Shown: positions 34,585 through 43,482, counted from the stretch's first letter. The stretch: DNA of 52,518 nt from an uncultured Alphaproteobacteria bacterium (GCA_949282845.1 CASDQF010000003.1:1-52518), one strand, 5' to 3'. Translations and numbers: made by a program. Notes: generated from the sequence alone by a model not told the origin.

Positions 34585-35531
34585 TTAGCTCGTCCTATTT
34601 TAAAAAAGATATTTGCTAACATATTTTTTTTGTCCAGATATAAAGAGTCCGTATCCCTAAAAGCTTGATTAATTTCCTCCCAAAGCTGCAAGATTTCATT
34701 TCGCTTTAAATCAGGCAAATCTGTTTTCTGAGCGAGTTGAAGAACATAAGATAAAAGAAAATCTTTTATAAGAAGATATTTTGAGGTTTCTTTAACGGCA
34801 GTATCGCAAATTTGATAAACTGCTGAAATATCAAGAGATGATTCGTCTAATACAGATAAGACTTTTTGATATAAATTAAGGCCATCATTTTCAATGATTT
34901 CCTTTATTTTTCCAATACTTCCATTAGATAATTGAACTAAAGTATCAACAAGAGAAACATCAGGATAATTCTCCATAATATAACTCTTCATTTCAAAATT
35001 CGAAAGAGGTTTTAAGCTTAACACACGACACCTTGAACGTATTGTCGGTAAAAGTTTACCAATATTGTGACTGATAAGGAAAATAATTGTTCCGGATGGC
35101 GGCTCTTCTAAAGCTTTTAATAAACCATTTGCTGCAGCTGTATTCATTTCATCTGCCGGATTGATAACCAATATACGCCATTGATTATTGCCGGCCGTTA
35201 GGGATAAGAACTGTAAAGCACCTCGAATATCATCAATTGTAATTTCTTGCTTCCTAGAACGCTTTTTCTCAATTTCCGTATCCAAAGCCTTTCCGGCATT
35301 GAGCGTCTTTATAATATCTTTTTTTTCTTCTTCTGTGTAATCACGTTCAATCCATTTTAAATCCTGGTGAAAAGTAATTTCCTGATCTTTCCCCGTTAAT
35401 AACATCCCAGCGAAACGACGAACTAAGGTTGATTTGCCAACACCATAAGGTCCTGTAATCAGCCAAGAGCCTGCTAGTTTCCCTTTTTGACGTAGTTCTT
35501 CTAATTCCGCTAAAGCTTGATTAACCGACAT
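34581..35531 (-). CDS. holB: DNA polymerase III delta' subunit
   Basis: A clamp-loader subunit of 316 residues with a AAA+ fold. Walker A is GPYGVGKST, the sensor region is LLKALEEPPSGTIIFLISHN, and the SRC motif is present (TIRSRCRVLSL). The cysteine cluster of the zinc module seen in many clamp-loader subunits is not apparent. It overlaps the tmk gene by 11 bases at its start and tatD by four at its end, so it lies in a coupled operon. Confidence 0.9.
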   Translation of the reverse strand: MSVNQALAELEELRQKGKLAGSWLITGPYGVGKSTLVRRFAGMLLTGKDQEITFHQDLKWIERDYTEEEKKDIIKTLNAGKALDTEIEKKRSRKQEITIDDIRGALQFLSLTAGNNQWRILVINPADEMNTAAANGLLKALEEPPSGTIIFLISHNIGKLLPTIRSRCRVLSLKPLSNFEMKSYIMENYPDVSLVDTLVQLSNGSIGKIKEIIENDGLNLYQKVLSVLDESSLDISAVYQICDTAVKETSKYLLIKDFLLSYVLQLAQKTDLPDLKRNEILQLWEEINQAFRDTDSLYLDKKNMLANIFFKIGRAK

Positions 35532-36165
35532 GAAAGCGCTCTTTCAAAACAGCAATAATATCTCTATGAACTTGTTCAGGGGTTTGATCTGCATTAATAA
35601 CAACACATCGTATAGGTTCTCGAGAAGCAATATCTAAAAAAGCCTTTCTTAAATTCTCATGAAAAGCAAGCTTTTGTCCTTCCATTCTATCTAAATCAGC
35701 TCTTTTTTGAGCTCGTTCAAGCCCCTTTTGAGGTTCTATATCCAAAATAAAAGTTAAGTCAGGCTTAAAATCTCCTGCCGTTATCCGATATAACGTCTCT
35801 ATATCTGCTCGCGTCAACAAATGATCATTTCGACCATAACCTTGATAAGCCATTGTTGAATCGGCATATCGATCAGAAATAACCCAAACGCCTTTTTCTA
35901 AATTAGGCCAAACAACTTCTGTTAAATGGCTTCGTCTTGCCGCAGAAAATAAAAGAGTTTCAGAAACAGAATCCCATTTATCAACTTCACCCGATAAAAT
36001 AATCTTACGAATTTCCTCGGCTGCCGGAGAGCCTCCAGGTTCTCGAGTAATATGATGAGGAATCCCCTTCTCTTTTAAATAAGCATCCAGCATTTTTATC
36101 TGAGTAGATTTTCCGCATCCTTCTCCACCCTCCAAAGTAATAAAAATACCTTTTTTATTGGGCAT
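35521..36165 (-). CDS. tmk: Thymidylate kinase
   Basis: A kinase that makes dTDP from dTMP for DNA synthesis, 214 residues from this start. The P-loop is LEGGEGCGKSTQ, followed by the TREPGG substrate loop, DRYADSTMAYQGYGR and the LID region around QKRADLDRMEG. The ATG at 36165 is chosen because GGAG lies 7 bases upstream; a longer frame to 36186 would add seven residues. The start lies inside the dacA tail (shared 36155-36165), and the end overlaps holB by 11 bases. Confidence 0.95.
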   Translation of the reverse strand: MPNKKGIFITLEGGEGCGKSTQIKMLDAYLKEKGIPHHITREPGGSPAAEEIRKIILSGEVDKWDSVSETLLFSAARRSHLTEVVWPNLEKGVWVISDRYADSTMAYQGYGRNDHLLTRADIETLYRITAGDFKPDLTFILDIEPQKGLERAQKRADLDRMEGQKLAFHENLRKAFLDIASREPIRCVVINADQTPEQVHRDIIAVLKERFHVG

Positions 36166-37324
36166 TCGAAACTCCATCAGCCCCATAAAACAAGCTTTTT
36201 AAAGCTAATCCCATTTTTCCGAAGAAACCAATTTTCTCCACATTTTCTTGCGCAATCAAAGGAAAAGAATGTTTTGTACCGTCTTTAAGAACAATATTGA
36301 GTTCTGCAACTTGATCTCCTTTATTAACAGGAGCTTTAACGGGACCATCAGCAGTCACAGTCACTTTGGCATTAAGTTTATCCAATCTATTGAGCGTAAC
36401 AAGAGCTGGATTCTTCAGTGTTACAGGAACTGTTTTTTGAGCGCCCATCCAAACAGGCATATTTTCTATTGTTTCCCCTGGACTAAATAGAGAATAATTA
36501 TCAAATTCACGGAAGCCCCACTCCATAATACGCTTAGCTTCCATTCCCCTATCTTTCATTGTTTTTAATCCATTTACGACCAAAATCAACCGCCGCTTTC
36601 CATCCTTGCTTTTTGCAGAGCCAACCAATCCATGCCCTGATTTTCCGGTATGTCCCGTTTTAACACCGTCTGCTTGATCCGGCATACTGTATAAAAGGGG
36701 ATTACGATTTTCTTGATTGATCCCATTGTACTTAAAACTCTTAATAGAATAATAAGGATAATACTCAGGGAAATTTTGAATAATCAGCTTTGTTAATTGA
36801 GCAAGCTCTTTAGGTGTCATTAAATGTTCTTTGTTCGGCCAACCTGTAGAGTTTTTAAAGGTGCTTTTTGGTAATCCCAATTCCCGAGCCTTAATTGTCA
36901 TTTCAGCTGCGAAATTTTCTTCCGAACCTGAAATATTTTCAGCAACGGTTATACAAGCATCATTTCCGGATTGAACAATAATTCCTTTTAATAAATCATC
37001 CAACTTTACCTTAGAATGTGGTTTTAAAAACATGGTAGAACTACCGCTTTTTTCGCCACCTTTTCGCCAAGCATTTTCACTGACCTCGAACTCATCGTCC
37101 AAAGAAAGCTGTCCTTCTTTAAGTTTTTCAAAAACGATATAAGCTGTCATCAGTTTACTCATAGATGCCGGCGCCATCAGCTCATCTCCGCCTTTATCTA
37201 AAAGAACACTTCCGGTATCGTAATCCACCAAATAAGCATAAGAAGCAGAAGTATCAAACTCCGAAGAATAAGCTGTTGATGCCAACAATAAAAAAGATAA
37301 GCCTAATAATCCAATTTTTTTCAT
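36155..37324 (-). CDS. dacA: D-alanyl-D-alanine carboxypeptidase (PBP5/6 family)
   Basis: A periplasmic penicillin-binding protein of 389 residues that removes the terminal D-Ala of stem peptides. A signal peptide occupies about 1-20 (cleavage near TAYS). The active-site triad is complete: SMSK (about 57), SGN (about 120) and KTG (about 222, VKTGHTGKSGHG). The PBP5-type C-terminal beta domain is present, and a terminal amphipathic helix (MGLALKSLFYGAD) can anchor it to the membrane. It is followed by tmk with an 11-bp overlap and preceded by rlpA after 8 bases. Confidence 0.95.
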   Translation of the reverse strand: MKKIGLLGLSFLLLASTAYSSEFDTSASYAYLVDYDTGSVLLDKGGDELMAPASMSKLMTAYIVFEKLKEGQLSLDDEFEVSENAWRKGGEKSGSSTMFLKPHSKVKLDDLLKGIIVQSGNDACITVAENISGSEENFAAEMTIKARELGLPKSTFKNSTGWPNKEHLMTPKELAQLTKLIIQNFPEYYPYYSIKSFKYNGINQENRNPLLYSMPDQADGVKTGHTGKSGHGLVGSAKSKDGKRRLILVVNGLKTMKDRGMEAKRIMEWGFREFDNYSLFSPGETIENMPVWMGAQKTVPVTLKNPALVTLNRLDKLNAKVTVTADGPVKAPVNKGDQVAELNIVLKDGTKHSFPLIAQENVEKIGFFGKMGLALKSLFYGADGVSNAQ

Positions 37325-37332
37325 TTCTAACT

Positions 37333-38277
37333 CTACTTAATCATTTCCTGAATTAACCGTGTATCATCTATTCCAGCTGCACCTAGCTGATCCATTATGG
37401 CGACACCTTCATCTCCACTTGAATAAGGTCCTAAACGAACACGATACAAAACACCGTTATTAGTCTGTTTTTCAGAAATAACAACCGATCCATAAGAAGA
37501 TAAACGTTCTTTCATCCGTTGAGCATTTTCCGGATTAGAAAAAGCTCCAGCTTGAACATAGTAATTCCCTAAAGAAGCAGATTGAGGTGTATAAATTGGC
37601 TTAACACGAGAAGCTTCTGTTTCAGTCGGCTCTAACTCTTCAATAGTTGAAGTAGAAACTGTTTCAGCCATAACAGGATTTGCCAATGGAATTGGAGTTG
37701 TTTGTTCTTGAACTGTGCTAGCAGGAGGAACATCCGGCAAAGGAGGACCGCCAACAACTTTACCACCGTTTTTTAAAATTTCCTTTTTTAGTTCTTTACT
37801 TTCATCTTTTAAAACTTCCACTCGAACTTTAGCCGTTCCTTGAGTATCAAAGTCAAGAATTTCCGCAGCAGTTTTAGAAACATCTATAATTCTATTATTG
37901 ACGAATGGACCGCGATCATTTACCCGAACGACGACAGATTTACCGTTTTCTAAATTTGTTACTCTAACAATTGAAGGCAAAGGTAATGTCCGATGAGCCG
38001 CTGTTAATGCATACATATCATACTTTTCGCCATTAGCTGTAACACCATTATGAAAATCCGGACCATACCAAGAAGCGATACCAACTTCCCTATAATCGTA
38101 ATCTTCTTGGGGATAATACCAAATATTATTAACTTGATAAGGGGTTCCTATTTTATAAACTCCGCTTGCTTCTAAAGAGACATAATTCTTGCCATTACTC
38201 CGCAACAAGCTGCCGTTATCTGTACAACCAGTTAAACAAATGGAAAGAATTGAAAAGCTTAAAAATATTTTTTTCAT
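37333..38277 (-). CDS. rlpA: RlpA septal lytic transglycosylase lipoprotein
   Basis: An outer-membrane lipoprotein of 314 residues acting on peptidoglycan, often at the septum. The signal ends in the lipobox LTGC (Cys18). The double-psi beta-barrel domain (about 65-150) includes GIASWYGPDFHNGVTANGE and VRVNDRGPF, with the catalytic acidic residue region. A Pro/Thr-rich linker (175-240) leads to a SPOR domain (about 240-314: YYVQAGAFSNPENAQ) that binds denuded glycan. It sits 8 bases upstream of dacA in the same operon. Confidence 0.95.
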   Translation of the reverse strand: MKKIFLSFSILSICLTGCTDNGSLLRSNGKNYVSLEASGVYKIGTPYQVNNIWYYPQEDYDYREVGIASWYGPDFHNGVTANGEKYDMYALTAAHRTLPLPSIVRVTNLENGKSVVVRVNDRGPFVNNRIIDVSKTAAEILDFDTQGTAKVRVEVLKDESKELKKEILKNGGKVVGGPPLPDVPPASTVQEQTTPIPLANPVMAETVSTSTIEELEPTETEASRVKPIYTPQSASLGNYYVQAGAFSNPENAQRMKERLSSYGSVVISEKQTNNGVLYRVRLGPYSSGDEGVAIMDQLGAAGIDDTRLIQEMIK

Positions 38278-38318
38278 CTGACATTCCTTTGTTATATGTT
38301 TCCTTTTTTGTTTTTACA

Positions 38319-39506
38319 TCATTTTAAGATTTTTTCAAGAACTTCTTTTGATAAAAATCCATCCTGAGGAAGATGATACTTTTTTTGATAGGCTAATAAT
38401 GCTTTTTTTGTTCCACTACCGAATTGACCATCAATAGATCCTTGGTAAAATCCCATATTTTTCAATTTTTCCTGAGCATGGATAATATCATTTTTATACA
38501 AATTATCCTCTGTCTCAAAAGAATCTATGTCTGATGTTTCTTTTCCTGCTATTTTATCAGCTAAAATCCCAATAGCTAATGCATAAAAATCAGAACGATT
38601 CCAACGTTTAATGACTTCAAAATTACGATAGACTAAGAAAACAGGACCTTTAGAACCACTCGGCAGGACAAGATGAGCTAGAATATTTAATTCATCTGGC
38701 TGATACTCTTTTCCATCCATTCGTAAAATACCTTGTTCTTTCCAAAATGAAAGAGGATAAGTTTCTGTCTTATCAAATGTAGTATTCCAAAAATCAGGCG
38801 GCAATTCTACTTCTCTTCCCCAAATCAGGTTTTTATTCCATCCCATACGAGATAAATAATTTGCCGCCGAAGCTAAAGCATCAGGAAAAGAGTTCACAAT
38901 ATCACGTTGTCCGTCTCCATCCGCATCAACGGCATATTGAAAAAAAGTCGTTGGCATAAATTGAAAATGTCCAAAAGCCCCGGCCCAAGAACCTTTGGGA
39001 GAATTGACTTTTTCTTTTTGAAGAATTTTCAAAGCTGCTATTAATTGTTCAGTAAAAAAAGAAGAGCGTCTTTCATCATAAGAAAGGGTTGCTAAAGCAC
39101 TCAAAACATCTGTTTTTCCTTTTGTCTGACCAAAATTTGTTTCTAATCCCCAGAAAGCAAGCAAATAAGCCGGAGGAACACCATATTTCGCTTGAACTTT
39201 AGATAAAATCTCATTTTTTTCTTTCAACAAACGCTGTCCTTTGTGAACACGTTCAGCTGTTACCATGCGTTTTATATAGTTCGAAAAAGAGAGCTTAAAT
39301 TCAGGCTGTTTACGATCCAGTTCTATAACTTGTGGCAAATATACCATCTGAGGAACATAATTTTCAATCACATCTAAAGAAACATTTTGATGAACAGCTT
39401 CTTGAGCAAATTGTTTTTTCCAAAGCTCAAACCCCTGCTCTGCTTGAATTGGAGTACTACAGAGTATAACTAAGCATAAATAGGAAATGAACTTTAATTT
39501 TCTCAT
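38319..39506 (-). CDS. mltB: Lytic murein transglycosylase, MltB-like, with peptidoglycan-binding domain
   Basis: A soluble or periplasmic lytic transglycosylase of 395 residues. The signal peptide (about 1-22) has no lipobox cysteine after cleavage, unlike E. coli MltB. The catalytic glutamate lies in AFWGLETNFGQTKG, followed by the AGAFGHFQFMPTTF block. The C-terminal 60 residues are a PG_binding_1 domain (AQEKLKNMGFYQGSIDGQFG). The ATG has no Shine-Dalgarno site, and a good promoter has its -10 seven bases upstream, so the mRNA may be leaderless. It precedes rlpA with a 41-base gap. Confidence 0.93.
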   Translation of the reverse strand: MRKLKFISYLCLVILCSTPIQAEQGFELWKKQFAQEAVHQNVSLDVIENYVPQMVYLPQVIELDRKQPEFKLSFSNYIKRMVTAERVHKGQRLLKEKNEILSKVQAKYGVPPAYLLAFWGLETNFGQTKGKTDVLSALATLSYDERRSSFFTEQLIAALKILQKEKVNSPKGSWAGAFGHFQFMPTTFFQYAVDADGDGQRDIVNSFPDALASAANYLSRMGWNKNLIWGREVELPPDFWNTTFDKTETYPLSFWKEQGILRMDGKEYQPDELNILAHLVLPSGSKGPVFLVYRNFEVIKRWNRSDFYALAIGILADKIAGKETSDIDSFETEDNLYKNDIIHAQEKLKNMGFYQGSIDGQFGSGTKKALLAYQKKYHLPQDGFLSKEVLEKILK

Positions 39507-39512
39507 ATTTTG

Positions 39513-39541
39513 ACTTTAGAAAAGCTTCTTATAAAAGTCAA
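39513..39541 (-). promoter_or_regulatory. Promoter of mltB, giving a near-leaderless mRNA
   Basis: On the minus strand: TTGACT at 39536-39541, a 17-base spacer, TAAAGT at 39513-39518. The expected start of transcription is at or within a base or two of the mltB ATG (39504-39506), and no ribosome binding site is visible between them. Confidence 0.55.
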
Positions 39542-39585
39542 TCAGATATTTTAAGAAGAATTTTTTGATTTGACGGATTTTGATT

Positions 39586-39673
39586 TGGCGGATGGGGAGA
39601 GATTCGAACTCCCGGAGGGTCGCCCCTCAACGGTTTTCAAGACCGCCGCATTAAACCGCTCTGCCACCCATCC
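39586..39673 (-). tRNA. tRNA-Ser (anticodon TGA)
   Basis: An 88-base class II tRNA with an encoded CCA (39586-39588). Acceptor GGATGGG pairs with CCCATCC; the anticodon loop CTTGAAA gives TGA (39637-39639 on the complement); the long variable arm (GGGGCGACCC region) and GTTCGAATC T-loop are typical of serine tRNAs. A reading frame crossing it (39551-39856) is spurious. Confidence 0.96.
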
Positions 39674-39782
39674 GCATAACTTTAAGTTCATCAAACTTAA
39701 AAGATGCTTCTTTTTAAGATAAAAAATAAAAAAAATCAAGAAAAATTTTATTTTCTTTTTTCTTTTCACTCTCAAAGAAGCA

Positions 39783-39810
39783 TTGACTTTTAATTGTCTT
39801 ATTCTTATCC
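39783..39810 (+). promoter_or_regulatory. Putative promoter of the ybaK pair
   Basis: TTGACT at 39783-39788, a 16-base spacer and TTATCC at 39805-39810, about 24 bases before the GTG at 39835. Confidence 0.4.
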
Positions 39811-39834
39811 TTCTAAAAAAGAAAGGATAAAATA

Positions 39835-40158
39835 GTGTCTTGTTTATCAATTTCACAAATACAAAAACGAATCGTCAGTTCCACTCCATTATGTGAACGA
39901 TACGAAATTTTAAAAAAATTTAAAAATGGAGCATTTATTTCTTCTCTTCAAGAGAAAGCTATACTAGAAGACTATAATTTCAATAGTCGCTCTGTTACCT
40001 TCTCTTTAGCTGTTGATGAAAATAATAATATTATAGCCTATGCTCAACTGACAAAAGAAGGTATAAGAACGTTAGAATACCTTCCCAAAAGATCATCTTC
40101 ACTTCATCAGTTTTTCACTTTTTTAAAGAAAAAAATAAAGAATTATGAATATTACTAA
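39835..40158 (+). CDS. Hypothetical protein of about 107 residues (Rickettsia-type iron-sulfur scaffold-like shape)
   Basis: A protein of 107 residues starting at GTG after AAAGGA (8 bases). I do not recognise a firm family. The first part (SQIQKRIVSSTPLCERYEIL) and the later SVTFSLAVDENNNIIAYAQLTKEGI could be a two-layer alpha/beta fold; the AxAQLTxxGI and small size faintly recall NifU-N/IscU-like domains, but the three conserved cysteines are absent (only two Cys, near the N terminus). The name in the call is a description of shape and not a functional claim. It overlaps ybaK by 14 bases and is probably translated with it. Confidence 0.5.
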   Translation: MSCLSISQIQKRIVSSTPLCERYEILKKFKNGAFISSLQEKAILEDYNFNSRSVTFSLAVDENNNIIAYAQLTKEGIRTLEYLPKRSSSLHQFFTFLKKKIKNYEYY

Positions 40159-40654
40159 AACAAATGTTATGCGTATTTTAGAAGATGCTTCTATTCCTTT
40201 CCAAGCATTCTCATATAATCCCAAGGAAGGAATTGATGCTATTTCTGTTGCTAAACAAATCAAAAAGCCAACTGAGCAAGTTTTTAAAACTTTAGTTACA
40301 CAAGCTCCCACTCATCAGCACTCTTTTGACTATTACGTTTTTGTGATTCCTTCAAATCAAGAACTTGACTTAAAAAAAGCAGCAAAAGCAGCTCGGGTTA
40401 AAAATCTTGAAATGATGCCGATGAAAAAACTATTACCTTTAACCGGATATATTCATGGTGGTTGCTCTCCTGTTGGTATGAAAAAAAGTTTTCCTACTTT
40501 TATCGATGAGACGGCTCTTCTCTTTGATACTTTTTGCGTTAGCGGAGGAAAAATCGGAATTTCTTTAGAAGTAAATGCTGAAGTTTTGGCTCATTTAATT
40601 CATGCCAGTTTTTGCGACTTAACAAAAAGTATTTCTGATTATCTTAGAAGTTAA
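40145..40654 (+). CDS. ybaK: Cys-tRNA(Pro)/Cys-tRNA deacylase, YbaK/EbsC family
   Basis: A trans-editing enzyme of 169 residues that hydrolyses mischarged Cys-tRNA-Pro. Family hallmarks are FKTLVTQAP (catalytic-site Lys), a long middle strand region, LTGYIHGGCSPVGMKK and VSGGKIGISLEVNAE. The length matches E. coli YbaK (159). It overlaps the upstream small gene by 14 bases and is followed by a strong hairpin. Confidence 0.93.
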   Translation: MNITKTNVMRILEDASIPFQAFSYNPKEGIDAISVAKQIKKPTEQVFKTLVTQAPTHQHSFDYYVFVIPSNQELDLKKAAKAARVKNLEMMPMKKLLPLTGYIHGGCSPVGMKKSFPTFIDETALLFDTFCVSGGKIGISLEVNAEVLAHLIHASFCDLTKSISDYLRS

Positions 40655-40659
40655 ATAAC

Positions 40660-40687
40660 TTAAGAAGGGCCTCAAAGCCCTTCTTAA
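40660..40687. terminator. Hairpin between convergent genes
   Basis: An 11-bp perfect stem (TTAAGAAGGGC at 40660-40670 with GCCCTTCTTAA at 40677-40687) with a 6-base loop, placed between two converging stops. It lacks a long T-run but is A/T-flanked on both sides; it probably serves both directions. Confidence 0.65.
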
Positions 40688-40696
40688 ATCTCTATT

Positions 40697-41329
40697 CTAT
40701 GGCTTATATCCAACCGGTTGAACAATCAATACTTTTTGATTCTCTGGTAATTTTAATAAGGTAGGGAGCTCTTCATAATTCACCATACCAAGCATAACCG
40801 TATTCAAGCCTTCAGATGCAGCGAACAAATCGACATTTTGATAAATTGAACCTGTATGTAAAGCAGAATAGAATAACTTCTTTTCTCCTTTCGCAAAATC
40901 AAGTTTATCATAGTCTGAGACATAAATTAAAACAACAGATGCATCAGCTAACATTTCCGACTGCTTTCCTGTTTTTGCACGAATATCTTCCTTTGAAACT
41001 TCTTCCAGAGCATTTTTTTGAGCATTATAAAGATAAACGCCCTCTGGTAAGGCAACATAAATCATTGTATCTTGAGCATTACGAGCAGTCGGAGCTGTTC
41101 TTCTCCCATCCGGACGATTCTCTCCAAAAGCCGCCCACAACAAATTAGACAACGTCTGATAATCCATCTTTTTTTCAGGATTAAACTGACGGCTCACATG
41201 ACGCTCATTCAGCGCCTGCATTAAAGGCATACCGCCTTCTTTAACAGGAGCTGGCAAAAGAATTGTCTCAGCCAAAACAGAACCAGACAAGCTCAAAAAG
41301 CAAATACACGCTAATATTAATTTTTTCAT
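40697..41329 (-). CDS. Exported nitroreductase-family protein (SagB-like)
   Basis: A flavin-dependent nitroreductase-fold protein of 210 residues with a cleavable signal peptide (about 1-20, ending VLA). The core has the RHVSRQF N-terminal motif, LLWAAFGENRPDGRRTAPTARNAQD (the R-T-P-S-A-x-N-type FMN site) and HTGSIYQNVDLFAASEGLNTV. The pattern is the SagB-type branch, often called ThcOx-like dehydrogenase, and in other bacteria exported members of this type occur. Its substrate is unknown. No peptide precursor or cyclodehydratase gene is nearby, so a role in thiazole/oxazole peptide synthesis is unlikely. Confidence 0.88.
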   Translation of the reverse strand: MKKLILACICFLSLSGSVLAETILLPAPVKEGGMPLMQALNERHVSRQFNPEKKMDYQTLSNLLWAAFGENRPDGRRTAPTARNAQDTMIYVALPEGVYLYNAQKNALEEVSKEDIRAKTGKQSEMLADASVVLIYVSDYDKLDFAKGEKKLFYSALHTGSIYQNVDLFAASEGLNTVMLGMVNYEELPTLLKLPENQKVLIVQPVGYKP

Positions 41330-41414
41330 ATTTTTCCCCTATTTAACTACAATAAACTTTAATATAGGTTACTAAGATAATCTATTTTAAAAAAACTGTA
41401 AACAGGGCAAAAGA

Positions 41415-42002
41415 TTATTTATACATTTTTTGAATTAAACGTTGATAAACAGGCTTCATATGCTCTTCTGAAATAAAATCGAAAAGACGCTCTATCGGCA
41501 GCCAACACACCGCAGAATTTTCTGCTGGTGTATTTTGAAGAATAGCCTTCTCATCCGCTTCCAACCAATATGTTAAATTGAAATGTAAATGAGACGCTAC
41601 AGGATGATTGTTTTTAATATGCGGTTTAACAATCATTGAACAAACATCTATAAAATCTGTCTTAATTGGCCTTAGTTGAAATACAGCCGTTTCTTCTCTG
41701 ACTTCTTTCTGTGCAACTTTCAATAAATCATGCTCGCCATCCGCATGCCCCCCCAACCAAGCAAAACTATTGTAAATATTGTGATGAGCCATCAAAACTT
41801 TATCTTTCAATGGATTTGTCACCCAAGCTGAAACCGTCACATGTCCAACAGTGTTATCTCTTGTCCAAATATGTTCATGAAATCCGTCAATAAATTGTAA
41901 GAAAACATCTATATTAACTGCCTCTTCTTCATTTAATGGAGTAAAATTCAAAAGTTGCTGCTTTAACTTGATTGTAGCTTTATCCATTTTTATTTTCTTC
42001 AA
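41415..42002 (-). CDS. NUDIX hydrolase
   Basis: A 195-residue NUDIX protein that hydrolyses a nucleoside diphosphate linked to X. The Nudix box is complete: GGHADGEHDLLKVAQ followed by KEVREETAV (G-x5-E-x7-REVxEE). The N-terminal extension (about 1-60, KLKQQLLNFTPLNEEEA) is helical. Substrate cannot be told from sequence. It lies between two secreted-protein genes on the same strand (gaps of 85 and 16 bases). Confidence 0.92.
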   Translation of the reverse strand: MKKIKMDKATIKLKQQLLNFTPLNEEEAVNIDVFLQFIDGFHEHIWTRDNTVGHVTVSAWVTNPLKDKVLMAHHNIYNSFAWLGGHADGEHDLLKVAQKEVREETAVFQLRPIKTDFIDVCSMIVKPHIKNNHPVASHLHFNLTYWLEADEKAILQNTPAENSAVCWLPIERLFDFISEEHMKPVYQRLIQKMYK

Positions 42003-42018
42003 AAAGTATAAAAAGAAT

Positions 42019-42414
42019 TTATTTTGCTGAATCGACTGATTTAAAAATTAAATCACCAGAAGGAGTTTTTAAAATTAATGTTTCCTCATCCATAAAATAC
42101 GAGGTTGTCGAATTTAGCTTTTTCAAAAAATCACTTTCAAAAGTCATCGCTTCTTCTGGTCCAGCCATCATTGTTGATGCCAATGGACCTAATTGAATTT
42201 CTTTCTTAGATGCATCCAAATTATAAGGACCAAAGAAACGATTTACTCCTGAAAACCCGAACACACGTTGCGCTTGAGCATCAAAAGTTAATGTAGCTTG
42301 AATGTCCGAAGGAGCATCTACAAAATAATACTCTTTCCCTATAAATGATTGAGCATATCCCGAAGTACTTAAACCTAAAATTAAGCTTAATCCGAATAAA
42401 AAAGATTTCTTCAT
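42019..42414 (-). CDS. META-domain (HslJ-like) secreted protein
   Basis: A 131-residue exported protein with a signal peptide (about 1-21, ending GYA). The META motif appears as FSGVNRFFGPYNL, in place of the usual SGCNNYFGSY, and PLASTMMAGPEEAM matches the family's PxATTxMAC block. The start at 42414 is chosen because GAGGAG lies 6 bases upstream; a longer frame to 42447 would place that site inside the gene. HslJ-type proteins are linked to heat shock and novobiocin resistance in E. coli, but their activity is not known. Confidence 0.85.
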   Translation of the reverse strand: MKKSFLFGLSLILGLSTSGYAQSFIGKEYYFVDAPSDIQATLTFDAQAQRVFGFSGVNRFFGPYNLDASKKEIQLGPLASTMMAGPEEAMTFESDFLKKLNSTTSYFMDEETLILKTPSGDLIFKSVDSAK

Positions 42415-42462
42415 GTTTTTCTCCTCTTCAAATATTACTATCCCCAAAGTAAAATTAAACTT

Positions 42463-43341
42463 TTATTCTAATTCCCAAGCACCTCTGACACTTTGGCTTT
42501 TGTGTAAAAAATGAGATGTTACTTTTTTCACTTTATCATTTAAAATATAGCCAATTAAATGATTATGATATGTCACAGTACCAGAAGAATTAATTAACAA
42601 AGCATTATTTAAACGTACATTTTCTTTAGATGTCAAAATAGTTGACCTTTCCTGAAGAAGTCTTGTCCGAGCAAATAAAATAACATCCTTTACAGAAGCA
42701 TTCATAACAGGATCACAATATTCATCTTCTCTTTGCAGAAGAAAGATTCCTTTTTCCTTTTGACTTGATAATAATTCATAAGCTTTCATCATAACCGGAA
42801 AAGGCATTAACTTTGCATTTTCTATTTCAGAAACTTGGTTCCCTTTTAATTCAAAAACAACCGGTCGTGTTGTCATAAATAAATTACTTTGTTTTAAATA
42901 ACTTAATGGTAAAAACAAGTCCAAATTGACTAAAAACTTATTAGCTGTATGCATAGCCTCATCAACGATTTCTGGCGCTAATTGTTTTTTTTGCATTGCA
43001 TCTTTTAAACGCTTCAATGTCCGATGACCTGCTCTGGAAAGATAATGAACTCCCTCTAAAGCCTGACAACTTTCATAACTCTCCAAAATATTCACAGCTT
43101 TTGCAACAATGCGTTCGGATAAAAAACGAGCTGTATTTTCATCAGAAAGTTTTGCTTTTGTTATATCTTGAATATCCTGCGGTAATTTTTTTAATTCATA
43201 ATGTGTTTCTCTCAACGCCTTAATAACAGTCGAAGAGTAAATTTCAAACTTTAAAAACTCTTTCAAATAACGTCTGACATATTCTTCATTTTTACGCAAA
43301 CTATAAATTGTTTTAGGTTTTAAAATTATTTTAGTATCCAT
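42463..43341 (-). CDS. Hypothetical protein, 292 residues
   Basis: I do not recognise this protein. It is mostly alpha-helical and basic, with a coiled, lysine-rich N-terminal half (EEYVRRYLKEFLKFEIYSS, HYELKKLPQDIQDITKAKL) and a mixed C-terminal half with an apparent repeat of beta strands (VVFELKGNQVSEIENAKL). No signal or membrane segment is seen. The ATG at 43341 is preferred over a TTG at 43365 because GAAAGA-type purines precede it. Neighbours are a META-domain protein and a divergent oxidoreductase, giving no clue to function. Confidence 0.6.
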   Translation of the reverse strand: MDTKIILKPKTIYSLRKNEEYVRRYLKEFLKFEIYSSTVIKALRETHYELKKLPQDIQDITKAKLSDENTARFLSERIVAKAVNILESYESCQALEGVHYLSRAGHRTLKRLKDAMQKKQLAPEIVDEAMHTANKFLVNLDLFLPLSYLKQSNLFMTTRPVVFELKGNQVSEIENAKLMPFPVMMKAYELLSSQKEKGIFLLQREDEYCDPVMNASVKDVILFARTRLLQERSTILTSKENVRLNNALLINSSGTVTYHNHLIGYILNDKVKKVTSHFLHKSQSVRGAWELE

Positions 43342-43482
43342 TTTTTCTTTCACTTTCAAGGTCAATAAAGAAAAAAGATTATAGTGTTTTGATTTTATTT
43401 TGTCAATCTTTCTATGATTTTTCTCTCTCCCCTTGCTTTTCAGAAAAACAACTCTTATTTATTAAAGAAAAAGGAGAGAAAT

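Noticed and set aside
39551-39856. A 101-codon minus-strand frame
   Set aside because: It runs through the tRNA-Ser gene; the Ser/Ala-rich part is translated tRNA sequence.
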